Shown: piece after piece, positions 8,130 to 17,000 of the stretch | Numbering within the stretch: position 1 is the stretch's first letter | Layout: every line of letters begins with the position of its first letter | Source: an uncultured Patescibacteria group bacterium | Lineage (GTDB): Bacteria; Patescibacteriota; JACMRA01 | Reading direction: 5' to 3' | DNA length: 36,734 nucleotides | Assembly: GCA_938041505.1 (NCBI GenBank) | Contig: CALITC010000015.1 | Coordinates: 1 to 36,734, forward strand | The notes under the pieces: generated by a model | Told to the model about the DNA's origin: nothing | Seen by the model: the letters and a program-made list of their open reading frames with translations, nothing else | Database searches by the model: none | Made by a program: the position numbers and the translations under genes

Positions 8130-8496
8130 TTAATTTTATGCAAAACATACAAAATTTTTCCGAAGAGTAGAATGCGTATTACTATTTTTATAAAATTACT
8201 CAAGGCGCGATATAATGGTTCAAAAAACAAGCTATTTTTACGAATGAACTGCAATATAGCTTCAACCATAGCGTTTTTTTTAAGAAAGCTAAACGGTGAA
8301 GTTACATATGGCATACCAGAAATGTCCGACCACTTTAGCGCTAATACAAAATCGATTTTCTTAAAAATATTTGTTTTCAGATAATCTCACAATGGAGTCT
8401 CGAGATTGGGGAAATTATTAGAAATGATAATTAGACTTGACATTACTAAAATATTCCGGCAACCTTAGAAGGTTATATAATTGAGCTGTAAAGGTT
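8130..8496. other. Gene-poor gap after pilB with possible small transcript
   Basis: This 367-base AT-rich gap has no convincing gene. A 70-codon ORF on the plus strand (8172-8384, TAA) has no recognisable motif and contains a TATAAT (8211-8216) that could start a short RNA. Downstream of it lies the inverted pair AAGCTAT / ATAGCTT (8229-8262), then eight T (8274-8281), as a weak terminator would. A TTGACA at 8437 and a TATAAT at 8476 precede the next gene but are 33 nt apart, so they do not form one promoter. Confidence 0.35.
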
Positions 8497-8850
8497 TTGA
8501 ATGAAATAAAAAAAGAGATATGGTTAACGTTCTTATTCGTTTCTATATTTTTCATATCGCATTCCGAAATTGTAAAAATACCAACTGCCATTGCTTCTTC
8601 CAAGGTCTTAGGATGCAAAGACACCACTGACCTCGAAGGTGCTTCACTCACGTTAGAGTGTAGCAACAACGGCGAGAAAAAGCTAGTATCAATTAAAAAC
8701 ACAAACCAGAAATTAAAAATTGAAGTATCCTTAGAGCATAGCTCTACCAAGGATGAAGATATCGTTGTTCTAAACTTAAATAATAATTTTGACTCCTTCT
8801 CTCTTGAGAACGAAGTCGAAGAAGTAGAAGTAAAAGTAATACATGAATAA
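8497..8850 (+). CDS. Small exported or membrane-anchored hypothetical protein
   Basis: A 117-residue product with basic N-terminus (NEIKKE), a hydrophobic stretch (IWLTFLFVSIFFISH) and then a polar domain. This is the shape of a signal peptide or single anchor followed by an extracytoplasmic domain. The domain has two Cys (GCKD and ECSN) that could form a disulfide, and it ends acidic with alternating Val/Glu (VEEVEVKV), suggesting beta strands. No family recognised. The start is TTG at 8497, because the frame holds no ATG/GTG and is closed upstream by TGA at 8482. A TATAAT sits at 8476. A terminator follows the TAA stop directly. The overlapping minus-strand ORF (Ser/Phe-rich) looks like a shadow. 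Confidence 0.6.
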   Translation: MNEIKKEIWLTFLFVSIFFISHSEIVKIPTAIASSKVLGCKDTTDLEGASLTLECSNNGEKKLVSIKNTNQKLKIEVSLEHSSTKDEDIVVLNLNNNFDSFSLENEVEEVEVKVIHE

Positions 8851-8858
8851 AACAAACA

Positions 8859-8890
8859 GGGTCGTACAATGTACTGACCCGCATTTTTTT
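8859..8890 (+). terminator. Rho-independent terminator after the 8497 gene
   Basis: GGGTC (8859-8863) pairs with GACCC (8876-8880); GTAC pairs are possible inside the loop. A T-run follows at about 8884-8890. Confidence 0.65.
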
Positions 8891-9000
8891 AACAAAAAAA
8901 ATAAGCCTATCAAGAAAATTCAATTGCATTAAGGATTATAAACCACTGGTTAGACTATGTGGAAATCGATATAAATTTTATAATCATAATTAAAACCATA

Positions 9001-9735
9001 CTAAGATATCAGATTTAAGCCCTCTATCACCAATCGCTTTAGCATATTCTCCTGGTTATATTTTTTTGCATTAAGAACTCGCTTAATAGCCTGGGCAATG
9101 CGAGGTTGAGGATTCTGTTCGTAGAACTTCTCGAGATAGATCTGCAGCTGCCAGAGCCACAACTCGAGCTCATTACGCTCAAGTTTATTGATATTTTCTA
9201 TACTTATGGATTGTTTGGCGATGAGATTTTTCACGGTTTCTGCAGGGTTAGGTAGTTTTGTTTTTACTTTCTGCGACAAAATCGGTGGAAGAAGCTTAAA
9301 AACTAACTCACTAGGTAAAGGTAGTACTTGTGACCTTGATTTGATAGTCGTAATTATTGTTGAAACATCGTGTACAAACAATACCAAATGAGCATTGTGT
9401 GGCGGCTCCTCAAGTAAGCGCAACATACCTTCTTGGAGCTGCTCTGAGTAGGAACTCAAATTCCCTAAAAATATCAACGTAGGCTGTTCGTAATTCTCAT
9501 ACAGCTCAAGCACTCGCAATCTAAACTCTTGCTTCTTCTCATAATTATTGACCATAACTTGTCGATTATGTAATAATGAATCCCATTCTTGCTCCAAAGA
9601 TTGATTATCAAAGCTAGTTGAAAAACCTTTTTGTAATTTACCTGCAAAGAAGTCGTGCGCGACAATTTTTTGCAAAAGAACTTCGTCAACATATGTATGC
9701 GTTACCAATAACAACGCTTGCGAAATAAAAGACAT
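9001..9735 (-). CDS. holB: DNA polymerase III delta'-like clamp-loader subunit
   Basis: The middle carries the clamp-loader signature QEGMLRLLEEPPHNAHLVLFV followed about 15 residues later by TTIKSRSQ. This corresponds to the SRC motif, whose arginine acts in trans on the neighbouring subunit's ATP. No Walker A is present, which fits delta' (HolB), a non-ATP-hydrolysing part of the loader. The 244 residues are short for the family (about 300-340): the N-terminal nucleotide-binding part is reduced, and the C-terminal collar domain is about 60-90 residues of helices. It follows fmt on the minus strand with a 3-nt gap, so the two are almost surely co-transcribed. Start ATG 9735; stop TAG. The delta' identity is well supported; the exact boundary of the collar is not. 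Confidence 0.75.
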   Translation of the reverse strand: MSFISQALLLVTHTYVDEVLLQKIVAHDFFAGKLQKGFSTSFDNQSLEQEWDSLLHNRQVMVNNYEKKQEFRLRVLELYENYEQPTLIFLGNLSSYSEQLQEGMLRLLEEPPHNAHLVLFVHDVSTIITTIKSRSQVLPLPSELVFKLLPPILSQKVKTKLPNPAETVKNLIAKQSISIENINKLERNELELWLWQLQIYLEKFYEQNPQPRIAQAIKRVLNAKKYNQENMLKRLVIEGLNLIS

Positions 9736-9738
9736 ATT

Positions 9739-10821
9739 TTAAAAATTAAAACCGGCAAAATTAATCCGTTTGCCATTCGGCAGAGTTACCTGAGAAACCT
9801 CAAGAACACCACTGGCGGCTTTCCAGAATACACGCCGATCTTTAGAGTCATTTTGCGTAAGAACGTAAAAATCTTTATATGTTTCGACTGAAGAAGCTCT
9901 ACTTAAGATATTTCTGAATTCTAAATCAGTATGAGCTCCATAAACCTCGTTTAAAGTCATTTTTGAATCAAAATACAAAGATAACACTTCGGTCTTTGGA
10001 AAGTCCTTATAAGCTCTATAGTGATTGTAGATTGTCTCTGAATCAGCAGAAGTGTCAACCGAGCGAGCATCTTTGGCAATCATTTTACAAAATGTAGCCT
10101 CGGAAAACTGCTGGCGCTTTGGAGAGTATTTTTCTACAAGAGATTCTCGATCTAGAATTTTTAGTGCAACTGCCAGTGCCCACTGCCGAACACCAAGATC
10201 AATAAACTTATTCATCATTGATATAAAGGTATCTTGCTTAGCAATCTGTACCGGACTTTGCAAGTATATATCCCCAGAATCCATTTTTTGTGCAACATCG
10301 ATCCAGCTCAATGCAGTGCTAGAATCATCGTTTAAAAGTGCAGCTTGAACTGGCGTAGGCCCTCGATATTCAGGCAATCTAGATGGGTGCCAGTTAATCA
10401 ACCCGTATTTATGCGATTCTATAAGATCCATCGGCAGTATCTGACCGTAAGCAGCTACGATCCCTAGGTGATACGACCCAAGATTATTATACTCCTCAAC
10501 AACAGACTTAATCGAAGCAGGTTGAAATAGCTGAATTTTGTTGTTTAGAGCATATTGTGCTATGCTATTACGTACAATCTTTTTGCGATTGAGTCTATCA
10601 GGCTGCGTGACAACCAAAGACAAGCGAATTGGGATATCAAGCTCAGGACTATCAAATTCAGACACACTTAGAACTTTACGATATTCGGAATCAACCGGCA
10701 ATTCATTAAATTGCTTCAAAGCCAACCCACCTAGACTCTTACCCTCTTCTGAATACACAGCTTCCAGAAGCGGCAATACAAAGTAAGCCGAACCATAAAA
10801 AACAATATTTAATGACTTCAT
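9739..10821 (-). CDS. fmt: Methionyl-tRNA formyltransferase
   Basis: Fmt formylates initiator Met-tRNA using 10-formyl-tetrahydrofolate. The catalytic region is clear: GLINWHPSRLPEYRGPTPVQAAL (Asn and His of the NxH motif, then the LPxxRGxxP substrate loop), and KMDSGDIY with the catalytic Asp. VVTQPDR and VAAYGQILP also match. The protein is 360 residues against about 315 for E. coli. Much of the excess is an extra segment of about 40 residues between the first strand (IVFYGSAYF) and VVTQPDR. The Gly after the motif His (HGSLLP in most) is Pro here. The C-terminal OB-like domain is divergent. The delta' gene follows after 3 nt. Start ATG 10821 (MKSLNIVFYG); stop TAA. Confidence 0.92.
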   Translation of the reverse strand: MKSLNIVFYGSAYFVLPLLEAVYSEEGKSLGGLALKQFNELPVDSEYRKVLSVSEFDSPELDIPIRLSLVVTQPDRLNRKKIVRNSIAQYALNNKIQLFQPASIKSVVEEYNNLGSYHLGIVAAYGQILPMDLIESHKYGLINWHPSRLPEYRGPTPVQAALLNDDSSTALSWIDVAQKMDSGDIYLQSPVQIAKQDTFISMMNKFIDLGVRQWALAVALKILDRESLVEKYSPKRQQFSEATFCKMIAKDARSVDTSADSETIYNHYRAYKDFPKTEVLSLYFDSKMTLNEVYGAHTDLEFRNILSRASSVETYKDFYVLTQNDSKDRRVFWKAASGVLEVSQVTLPNGKRINFAGFNF

Positions 10822-10845
10822 GCATCAAGTAATGGCTATCTTGAG

Positions 10846-10873
10846 AGAATAGTCAAACCATACCCTATATCAA
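10846..10873 (-). promoter_or_regulatory. Possible fmt-holB promoter
   Basis: On the minus strand: TTGATA (10873-10868), a 16-nt spacer, and TATTCT (10851-10846), placing the transcript start about 15-20 nt before the fmt ATG. Both boxes are imperfect. Confidence 0.35.
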
Positions 10874-11012
10874 ATCCACAATAAAACTAGCACAGTCAAT
10901 GACACAGTCTTACAAGTGTGGCTTATAAATAGGATAGGGAAAGTAAGCATACAAAAAGCGAAGTCTAAATTACGAAGTTAAAATTAACTACAAAACTTTA
11001 CAAGGTGAGTAA

Positions 11013-11282
11013 TTGGCTTTATGTTCATACAATATGCCTAATTTAAACCCATATCCATTATATCAAAAGTATTTCCGCAATCCTAAAACTAAGCTCATAG
11101 TTATCATAGCAACAATTTTATATATAGTATCACCAATTGATATTATCCCAGAATTTCTTACACCAGTGTTGGGGGTCGGTATTCTCGACGATGGAGTTGT
11201 AATTGTTATGTTTGTATTAGAGATCCTCAACTGGATAAGCAGCAAAGACAACAAGAATACCGAAACTCGTGAAAATAAATAG
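11013..11282 (+). CDS. DUF1232 (YkvA-like) small membrane protein
   Basis: The 89-residue product contains the DUF1232 pattern: ILYIVSPIDIIPEFL, a short loop, GILDDGVVIVMFVLEIL. It forms one or two membrane-associated helices separated by the conserved SPxDxIP and LDD motifs. The family is widespread and of unknown function. The start is unusual. TTG at 11013 has AAGGTGAG (11002-11009), a good Shine-Dalgarno match at suitable spacing, while the in-frame ATG at 11034 (MPNLNPYP) has no such site. I chose TTG, but 11034 remains possible. It is convergent with the MurF-like gene. The stop is TAG. Confidence 0.8.
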   Translation: MALCSYNMPNLNPYPLYQKYFRNPKTKLIVIIATILYIVSPIDIIPEFLTPVLGVGILDDGVVIVMFVLEILNWISSKDNKNTETRENK

Positions 11283-11298
11283 CCTAGTAATAGTATAG

Positions 11299-11316
11299 CA
11301 TATATTGCAATATATG
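11299..11316. repeat. Perfect 18-bp palindrome between convergent genes
   Basis: CATATATTGCAATATATG is its own reverse complement. It lies 17 nt after the DUF1232 stop and 14 nt before the end of the MurF-like gene. A second inverted pair, CCCTAC (11323-11328) / GTAGGG (11336-11341), overlaps the MurF-like stop. No T-run follows on either strand, so a standard terminator is not obvious; a protein-binding site is an alternative. Confidence 0.5.
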
Positions 11317-11329
11317 TTAATTCCCTACA

Positions 11330-12820
11330 CTAACGGTAGGGGAGCTTTAACCTATTCCAGACCTCCCCTTGCCTGCATAAATATGCCTTATCCGCCGGAT
11401 TTGCAAGTAAGTTTTCGACAACGATTTCACTAAAGATAGTGTTCTGCGATCCTTTGACCCAAAACCAGCCCCCTGCTCTAACTGTATCCTCAAAAAAATG
11501 CTGACTTATACTCCCTGCCCGCCTGTAGACTTTGAACAAATCAGAACCAAATCGAAGAAAACTTGCCTCCCCTTCTGTTTTTTTCACATGATCATCAAGT
11601 TTTAACCACTCTTCTCCAAGCAAATATATATCTTCAATATACTCTCCATACTCCGCTGATATCCTAGTTAAATCCTCTAAAATTTTTTTATGTTCAACTT
11701 GAGAAGATGGACCTAATTCACGCATCTCCCCAAGCACAAAGGTGTGTTTTGGAGCCATAGCATAAGGCTCAGGAAGCACCCCTTCTCTACTTTGGGCAAT
11801 ATATGTACTACAGACCTCTTCAAAAATCCCAAGAAAGCTAAGTAAACTAGCCGGATCAGAGTTATAGCTACTATCAATGACTGTTGAACCATAAATACCA
11901 TTAAACTTACCATATCGGCCATTAGGCAGCTCTATTTCATGCAGAGTATTCTGAAGTATATTCTCAGGGATATTATAATAAGCAGCTATTATATTTAGCA
12001 TAGTAACATTTTTTCCGAAAGTTAAAGGCAACAAGTATCTACTATTCACTTCAAAACCATCAACAGCTAGAGTAAAGTTTGCACCCCGTCGAGGAGTAAC
12101 CTCTTTCTTAATGGGGCTACACCCTTTTTCAGAATATAACAATTTGTTATCAATATCCCCTATATTTGTTGGGATAATATAACTCTTCGTTAATGATAGT
12201 AATTTAAGCTGCTCTAAAGTAATATTACGCAAAACACTGTCAAAAGCCTTGTTTTGAAGCTTAGAAGTCCACAGCTCCGGTAAAAATTCTTGAAAATTTC
12301 CAAAAGCAGACTGATCAAATTCTATATCAAAACCTAATGTGTGCTCGTAGGTAAAATTAGCCAACAAAACAATGTCTACGCCAGGAGAAAAAATCTCTAA
12401 GAATTGCTCCATTTCTCCTTGCCGATCAACACCAATTTCGTAAACTATAACTGATTCCTCCTCTAACTTTAGAGCTCCAAAAAACAAAAATATATACCCT
12501 CTGATCAAAAACCATACTTTTAGTAACTTTCCAAGCCTACCATCAAAATTTAATTCAAAATCTGCAAGCATCATGGTAACCCCTGTAATCGAATTAAGAC
12601 ACGCCTCTTTCTTTGCACCTGTAAAGACCTGCATTCCTGCCTTCTCAAACAATGACTTAATCATCATCGTAAGAGTGCTCTTCCCTGCTGTACCAGCTAC
12701 CAAAATAATCTTAAGATCTTTTGAATATTTATTAGTATAAACTTGCCGGTATTTTTGTAGCAGTTTTTTAGCAAGAGATATTGCTAATTTTGATGTCCAA
12801 GAAGATTGTGTAGAAGCCAT
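11330..12820 (-). CDS. murF: MurF-like Mur ligase
   Basis: Mur ligases join amino acids to UDP-MurNAc peptides using ATP; MurF adds D-Ala-D-Ala in the cytoplasm. Visible: P-loop VAGTAGKSTLT (about residues 41-51), the central YEIGVDRQGE (metal-binding Glu region), and the MurF-type C-terminal motifs NGRYGKFNG...VIDSSYNSDPASLL (as in MurF 'IDDaYNANPdSm'), FVLGEMRELG...H and WVKGSQNT (as in 'lvKGSR'). The usual N-terminal UDP-binding domain is replaced by a short helical stretch, and an inserted hydrophobic segment (KVWFLIRGYIFLFFGAL) sits before the central Glu. Both suggest a divergent enzyme, possibly with a different acceptor. It is monocistronic here. ATG 12820 follows a promoter with about 7 nt of leader. 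The stop is TAG. MurF family membership is firm; strict orthology is less so. Confidence 0.75.
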   Translation of the reverse strand: MASTQSSWTSKLAISLAKKLLQKYRQVYTNKYSKDLKIILVAGTAGKSTLTMMIKSLFEKAGMQVFTGAKKEACLNSITGVTMMLADFELNFDGRLGKLLKVWFLIRGYIFLFFGALKLEEESVIVYEIGVDRQGEMEQFLEIFSPGVDIVLLANFTYEHTLGFDIEFDQSAFGNFQEFLPELWTSKLQNKAFDSVLRNITLEQLKLLSLTKSYIIPTNIGDIDNKLLYSEKGCSPIKKEVTPRRGANFTLAVDGFEVNSRYLLPLTFGKNVTMLNIIAAYYNIPENILQNTLHEIELPNGRYGKFNGIYGSTVIDSSYNSDPASLLSFLGIFEEVCSTYIAQSREGVLPEPYAMAPKHTFVLGEMRELGPSSQVEHKKILEDLTRISAEYGEYIEDIYLLGEEWLKLDDHVKKTEGEASFLRFGSDLFKVYRRAGSISQHFFEDTVRAGGWFWVKGSQNTIFSEIVVENLLANPADKAYLCRQGEVWNRLKLPYR

Positions 12821-12833
12821 AACTAATTATTAG

Positions 12834-12862
12834 ACTGTAGTTTATCGTCATTATTTTGGCAA
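12834..12862 (-). promoter_or_regulatory. Promoter of the MurF-like gene
   Basis: On the minus strand: TTGCCA (12862-12857), a 17-nt spacer, and TACAGT (12839-12834). The expected transcript start is roughly 7 nt before the ATG at 12820, another very short leader. Confidence 0.5.
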
Positions 12863-12977
12863 TGGCTCGACTAACCCTCACCTACCTTACCACAACTAAA
12901 AATACAGAAGTGTTTATATTGTATTTTTACGATATAAATCAAAACAAAACTACTTTTATTGCACAAAACTAAATTAT

Positions 12978-12993
12978 TGTGTATACTTATAAT
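12978..12993 (+). promoter_or_regulatory. Shared promoter element, copy 1
   Basis: TGTGTATACTTATAA (12978-12992) followed by T forms TATAAT (12988-12993). There is no TTGACA-like box 17 nt upstream. The same 15 bases recur before the next gene at 13990-14004. Confidence 0.5.
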
Positions 12994-13131
12994 GTTACTT
13001 ATAAAAAAACAAATAAGTAGTATTTTAATAATGAATCGGCACTTCACGGAATATCCTGGAGTAACGGAAGTTTTTCCAAAAATTTTGCCCATTCATAATT
13101 GGAATTAAAATGCACACCAATAAATAAAAAT

Positions 13132-13878
13132 ATGACAAATAAAAAAATAAACTTTAAACGATACGTATTATTCGTTACAAGCTTAGCTAGCTTTGTAGCT
13201 GTGCCAGCTCTTGCTGCAGTATTAGTTCAAAACTTTATGACTTTTGAAATGGTTGTGGAAAATCCACCTATTCTTAAGCTTCAAGGTGCTGATGCTGACT
13301 ATGACGGCGATGCTGATGACGCTACAGGATTCTTGCAAGTAGATCTTGGAGAGACTATTTCCAACGAAGACTCTACTGTTGGAGCGGCAGGTACAGATAC
13401 CCTCCTCTCTAACGAGCAGATTACTTTCACTTGTTTCACTGGTGACCGTGTTTACTATACTGATGTTATTCAGTTACAGAACACAACTGCCGGAGAATCT
13501 TGGGATGTTAATCTTGTGATTGAGCCTACTCTAGCAGCTGGCAGCACACAGACATCTACAACAGGTCTTGCTGATGCTGATGAAAACGCTGACATTTGGA
13601 TGTTTGCATCTTCTGCAGACTCTACAACAGCAGTTACAAGTCGGCCAAACCCTAACGGTGGTGTTTTGGCAGATTGGTATGACAGCTCTGACACAGTTAA
13701 ACCACTTCACTTAGAAATTGTGAACGGCACTGCTTCAGTTCTTACTGCTCAAACTGGTAAATTCACCTTAGCAGCAGGAGAACAAAGTCAACTTGCTCTT
13801 GTAGCAGACTGTGATCCTAACATGGCTAATGGCGACACCCTAACGTTCAACGTTACTGTAGAAGCTACTCCTAACTAG
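13132..13878 (+). CDS. Exported surface protein, possibly fibre- or TasA-like
   Basis: From ATG 13132 the product begins with a classic signal peptide (MTNKKINFKRY, hydrophobic VLFVTSLASFVAVP, then ALA before AVLVQNF). The mature part of about 220 residues is acidic, Thr/Ala/Asp-rich and beta-like. It has an Asp-rich stretch (DADYDGDADD, possible calcium site), two Cys (TCFTG and DCDP), and a closing strand after AAGEQSQLALVADC. The layout (signal, strand-rich acidic domain, C-terminal DTLTFNVTVEA) recalls TasA/camelysin-type fibre proteins, but I would not assert homology. A TTG at 13099 would extend the frame and spoil the signal peptide. It is followed by a strong terminator, and its promoter element is repeated before the giant surface gene. 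The stop is TAG. Confidence 0.8.
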   Translation: MTNKKINFKRYVLFVTSLASFVAVPALAAVLVQNFMTFEMVVENPPILKLQGADADYDGDADDATGFLQVDLGETISNEDSTVGAAGTDTLLSNEQITFTCFTGDRVYYTDVIQLQNTTAGESWDVNLVIEPTLAAGSTQTSTTGLADADENADIWMFASSADSTTAVTSRPNPNGGVLADWYDSSDTVKPLHLEIVNGTASVLTAQTGKFTLAAGEQSQLALVADCDPNMANGDTLTFNVTVEATPN

Positions 13879-13899
13879 GACTATTCAACGATTAACGGA

Positions 13900-13931
13900 A
13901 TTAACGACCCATGATGGGTCGTTAATTTTTT
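13900..13931 (+). terminator. Strong Rho-independent terminator
   Basis: Near-perfect hairpin: ATTAACGACCCAT (13900-13912), one central G, and its reverse complement (13914-13926), followed by a T-run. It isolates the 13132 gene from the DUF2341 gene. Confidence 0.85.
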
Positions 13932-13989
13932 GAGTAGAGTTGGTTAATTAAAGTTATATTTTAAAGTTTCTAGACATCAACCAAAAAGA

Positions 13990-14005
13990 TGTGTATACTT
14001 ATAAC
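13990..14005 (+). promoter_or_regulatory. Shared promoter element, copy 2
   Basis: TGTGTATACTTATAA (13990-14004) is identical to the 12978 copy; the -10 reads TATAAC (14000-14005). Flanking GATGT and ACATC form 5-bp inverted arms in this copy only. The leader of about 32 nt before ATG 14044 is an A/C-rich tract with no Shine-Dalgarno. Confidence 0.5.
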
Positions 14006-14043
14006 ATCTCAAAACAAAGACACAAACACAAAAACACAAAAAA

Positions 14044-17000
14044 ATGTTCGAGAGGTTCAAAAATCAGATTTTATTTCTGTGGATATTTACTGCCTACTTT
14101 CCCTATTTGCAAGCATTAAATGGTCTAGCACCCAAGCTCAAAATTCCGAGAGTAATCTGGCGTAACAAAGTAATGGCTACTGTAGTGGCTCTAGTTGCGT
14201 TACTTGGCATTTCAAGTAACTCTGCCTTAATCAATATTGTTGAGGCACTATTTCATGTGCAAAACTTTGCCAAAGCAGAGGCTATTGTAGAACCAGGTAT
14301 TACTATTTATAAATACGAAACCGAAACCACCACCACCCTCACCGACAAAGCAGAATTCGAAACCGGATCAAGCACGACAAACCAGTTCGAGACAGGTTTT
14401 GACGATATTATAGCCTTTGATGACACAGATGATTATTTTACCCTTAACCATTACGGTGCGAATGAACCTAATACAGATCAAAACGGAGATTGGTGGGACG
14501 ACGATACTGACGATAGTACCAAATACAACTGGAAATATAGACAATGCTTTGATATCGACCATACAGCAGGAACAACAAACTTAGTCGAATACCAGCTTTA
14601 TCTCGACTTTGATACCGTCACAGAAATATCAGGAGGAAGAATGCAATCTGAAGGTCAAGACATTCGCTTTGTCGATACTTCAGGTAACTTAATTGATCAC
14701 TATATTGCAGATGAAATTAACACCAATACGACAAGAATTTGGATTCAACCGGACTTGATAACTGCAGGCACAACAAAAACTTACTGTATGTACTATGGTA
14801 ACCCCTCCGTAACAAGCACCTCAAACAGAGAGGCTGTCTTTACCTATTCGAATAAAGAAGACCTCTACGCCGTATTAGCCGAAAACGCAGACGGTGATAC
14901 AATCAATTTTGGTAGCTATGTAGATAATAACGATATAATTGTTGACTCTTACAATCAAAGCTATGATCAGTACGAAATCAACTCTGTATCAGGAACTGGA
15001 TCAGTCGCTGGAAATAGCGATATCAGAGCTAATGGACCAATACAAGCAACTATCCAAGGCAGTAATATAGATTCTGTAGTTCCAATTTCTAATGCTGGAT
15101 TAGAGTTTACCTATCGTATGGATAGAGGTGCCCATATTCTAGACTTTGTAGCTCCACGCTGCAGTGCAAATGTAGAAATATACAACACCACCAATCTTGG
15201 CGCAGTTGTAGCTGGAGGTTCCTTTACCATACCGACAGCAGGCTCTTACACTTGGAATGAAGCTGTTGAGGATGCAAATGCCTTTGCTAACGATGATGCT
15301 GTATATATTACTTCTACCAATGGATGCCCTATTTTGGTTAACCACCGCTCAACCGCTAATGCAGACACTTTCCCAATGTTTCCTTCATCAAGCGAAGATT
15401 GGTATGGAGTTGGTTCAAACACCCTTGAACTCTCTTCAAACACAACAACCACCCTTTCAATCTTTGATTCTGGCGCGAGCTCACCTACAAACGTAACTTT
15501 GAATGCCGCAAATGATTATCACACCACAGATACCGGAGCTGGATCTCAAGGTACTCAACCCTCACAAAGAATTGTAGTAACTTCGGGAGGAGGAATTGGA
15601 GCCAAATCTCTCGCTGATAGCGACGGTGGAGAGTCAGCTACATTCTTGCCTCGTTCTGAAATGGATACCAAGTATATCATTCCAGAAGCTGCAGAATACC
15701 TAGCAATTTCTACAATCGCCGGTGCCAATACAACCGTAGAGATATACAATAACGCCAGTGGCTGTGCATTTGGAGGGGGTGCTCCAGACCAAACTGCGTC
15801 TGCAAACTCAACTAATGACTACCCTGGTTTCGTAAGATTTACCGCTATCCCTGCTGGGGCGTGTGTAGTATCCAACCACCCTATCGCTCCTTACTATGAA
15901 AAAGAAAGTGGCGATGATGAAACCAGCCTCTGGAGCTGGAAACAAGGTAGGCAAAGAGTTCAAGTTGACCCAACTACAAGTATTGGAACTGTTGAAGCCG
16001 GAGCTTGGAATCTCGGAACCGGAGATACCTGGAACTCAAGACTGCCCGTCACAATCACCAACAACGTCGGAGCGGCCATTGCAGAATACCCTATTAGAGT
16101 GCCTCTTACTGGTCAAACCGACCTACTTACCAATGCTCAAGCAGATGGAGGGGATGTTCGTATAGCAGGTGCACAAGGTGACGGGACCGACAATCAAGAC
16201 TACTATTTAGAAGAATTCAACAACTCATTTGCCGGCGATGGAGACCTTTGGACACAAACAACAGTAGCGGGAAACTCCACTCAAACTCTTTATATCTATT
16301 ACAACTCAACTACAGCCCAAACTTCGAATGCAAATCAGGAATCTGTCTTCACATACACAAGCGCTCAACCACTTTACTACCCAGTAAGCACTAATACAGG
16401 TGGAACGTTCAATGTATATTCTTTGATTGACAACAACGACTTATTTTTCTTAGGAGTGTCGTATTCAGGGTTTGATACCGGTGAAAACTATACAGACCCA
16501 GGAGTGACTACCAACGCACAAGGAATTGTAAACCAAAACGAAATCTTCCAAGCTACAGGGCCAGTTAACGCTGGTTTTACCAACGATGCCACTGATGCTA
16601 TCCACCCTTTGAGCTGGTCTGGTACAAAATTCTTAACCGCCGATACTCGTTATGAGCAAGAGTTTAGTATTCTCGCTCCATACGCAAATAGCACAGTAAC
16701 TTTTGAAGAAAGCACCGGTACCGGCTGGGCTCCACTAGGGGCAGCGGTTTCGCTTACCCAAGGAGTTAGTCAGAATGTTGTGCGTAACACTCAAAATGGA
16801 ACAGGCACCACTCCTGCCAATGGTATTAGAATCACCTCTACAACTCCAATCATTGTACACACTCACGGTAATAACGGAGCGGCCTTAACCAACGATACAG
16901 TCTTGGTGTACCCAGTAGAAGACAGTTACGAAGAAAGTACTGATACATATGAGCTCTACGGTATATCCTCCAACGCTATGCTATTGACCACAGAAAACCC

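Larger units (their letters stand above)
12821..13131. other. Divergent intergenic region upstream of the exported protein gene
   Basis: This 311-base gap contains the minus-strand promoter of the MurF-like gene, the 12978-12993 promoter element, and a plus-strand leader of about 130 nt before ATG 13132. The leader includes a direct repeat of ACTTATAA (12986 and 12999 regions) and a 25-codon ORF (13031-13108) whose reality I cannot support. No RNA structure with T-run is seen. Confidence 0.4.

Noticed and set aside
8172-8384. 70-codon ORF after pilB as a real gene
   Set aside because: No motif, no clear ribosome-binding site, and a TATAAT inside it; kept only as a possibility in the gap description.
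8418-8855. 145-codon ORF on the minus strand opposite the small exported protein
   Set aside because: Its product is Ser/Phe/Thr-rich with no motif, typical of the antisense of a Glu/Lys-rich gene, and the plus-strand frame ends neatly before a terminator.
12871-13092. 73-codon ORF on the minus strand
   Set aside because: It runs opposite the leader and promoter element of the exported protein gene and has only low-complexity hydrophobic residues.
13031-13108. 25-codon ORF in the leader of the 13132 gene, as a leader peptide
   Set aside because: No Shine-Dalgarno, no stalling motif and no attenuator hairpin with T-run near it.
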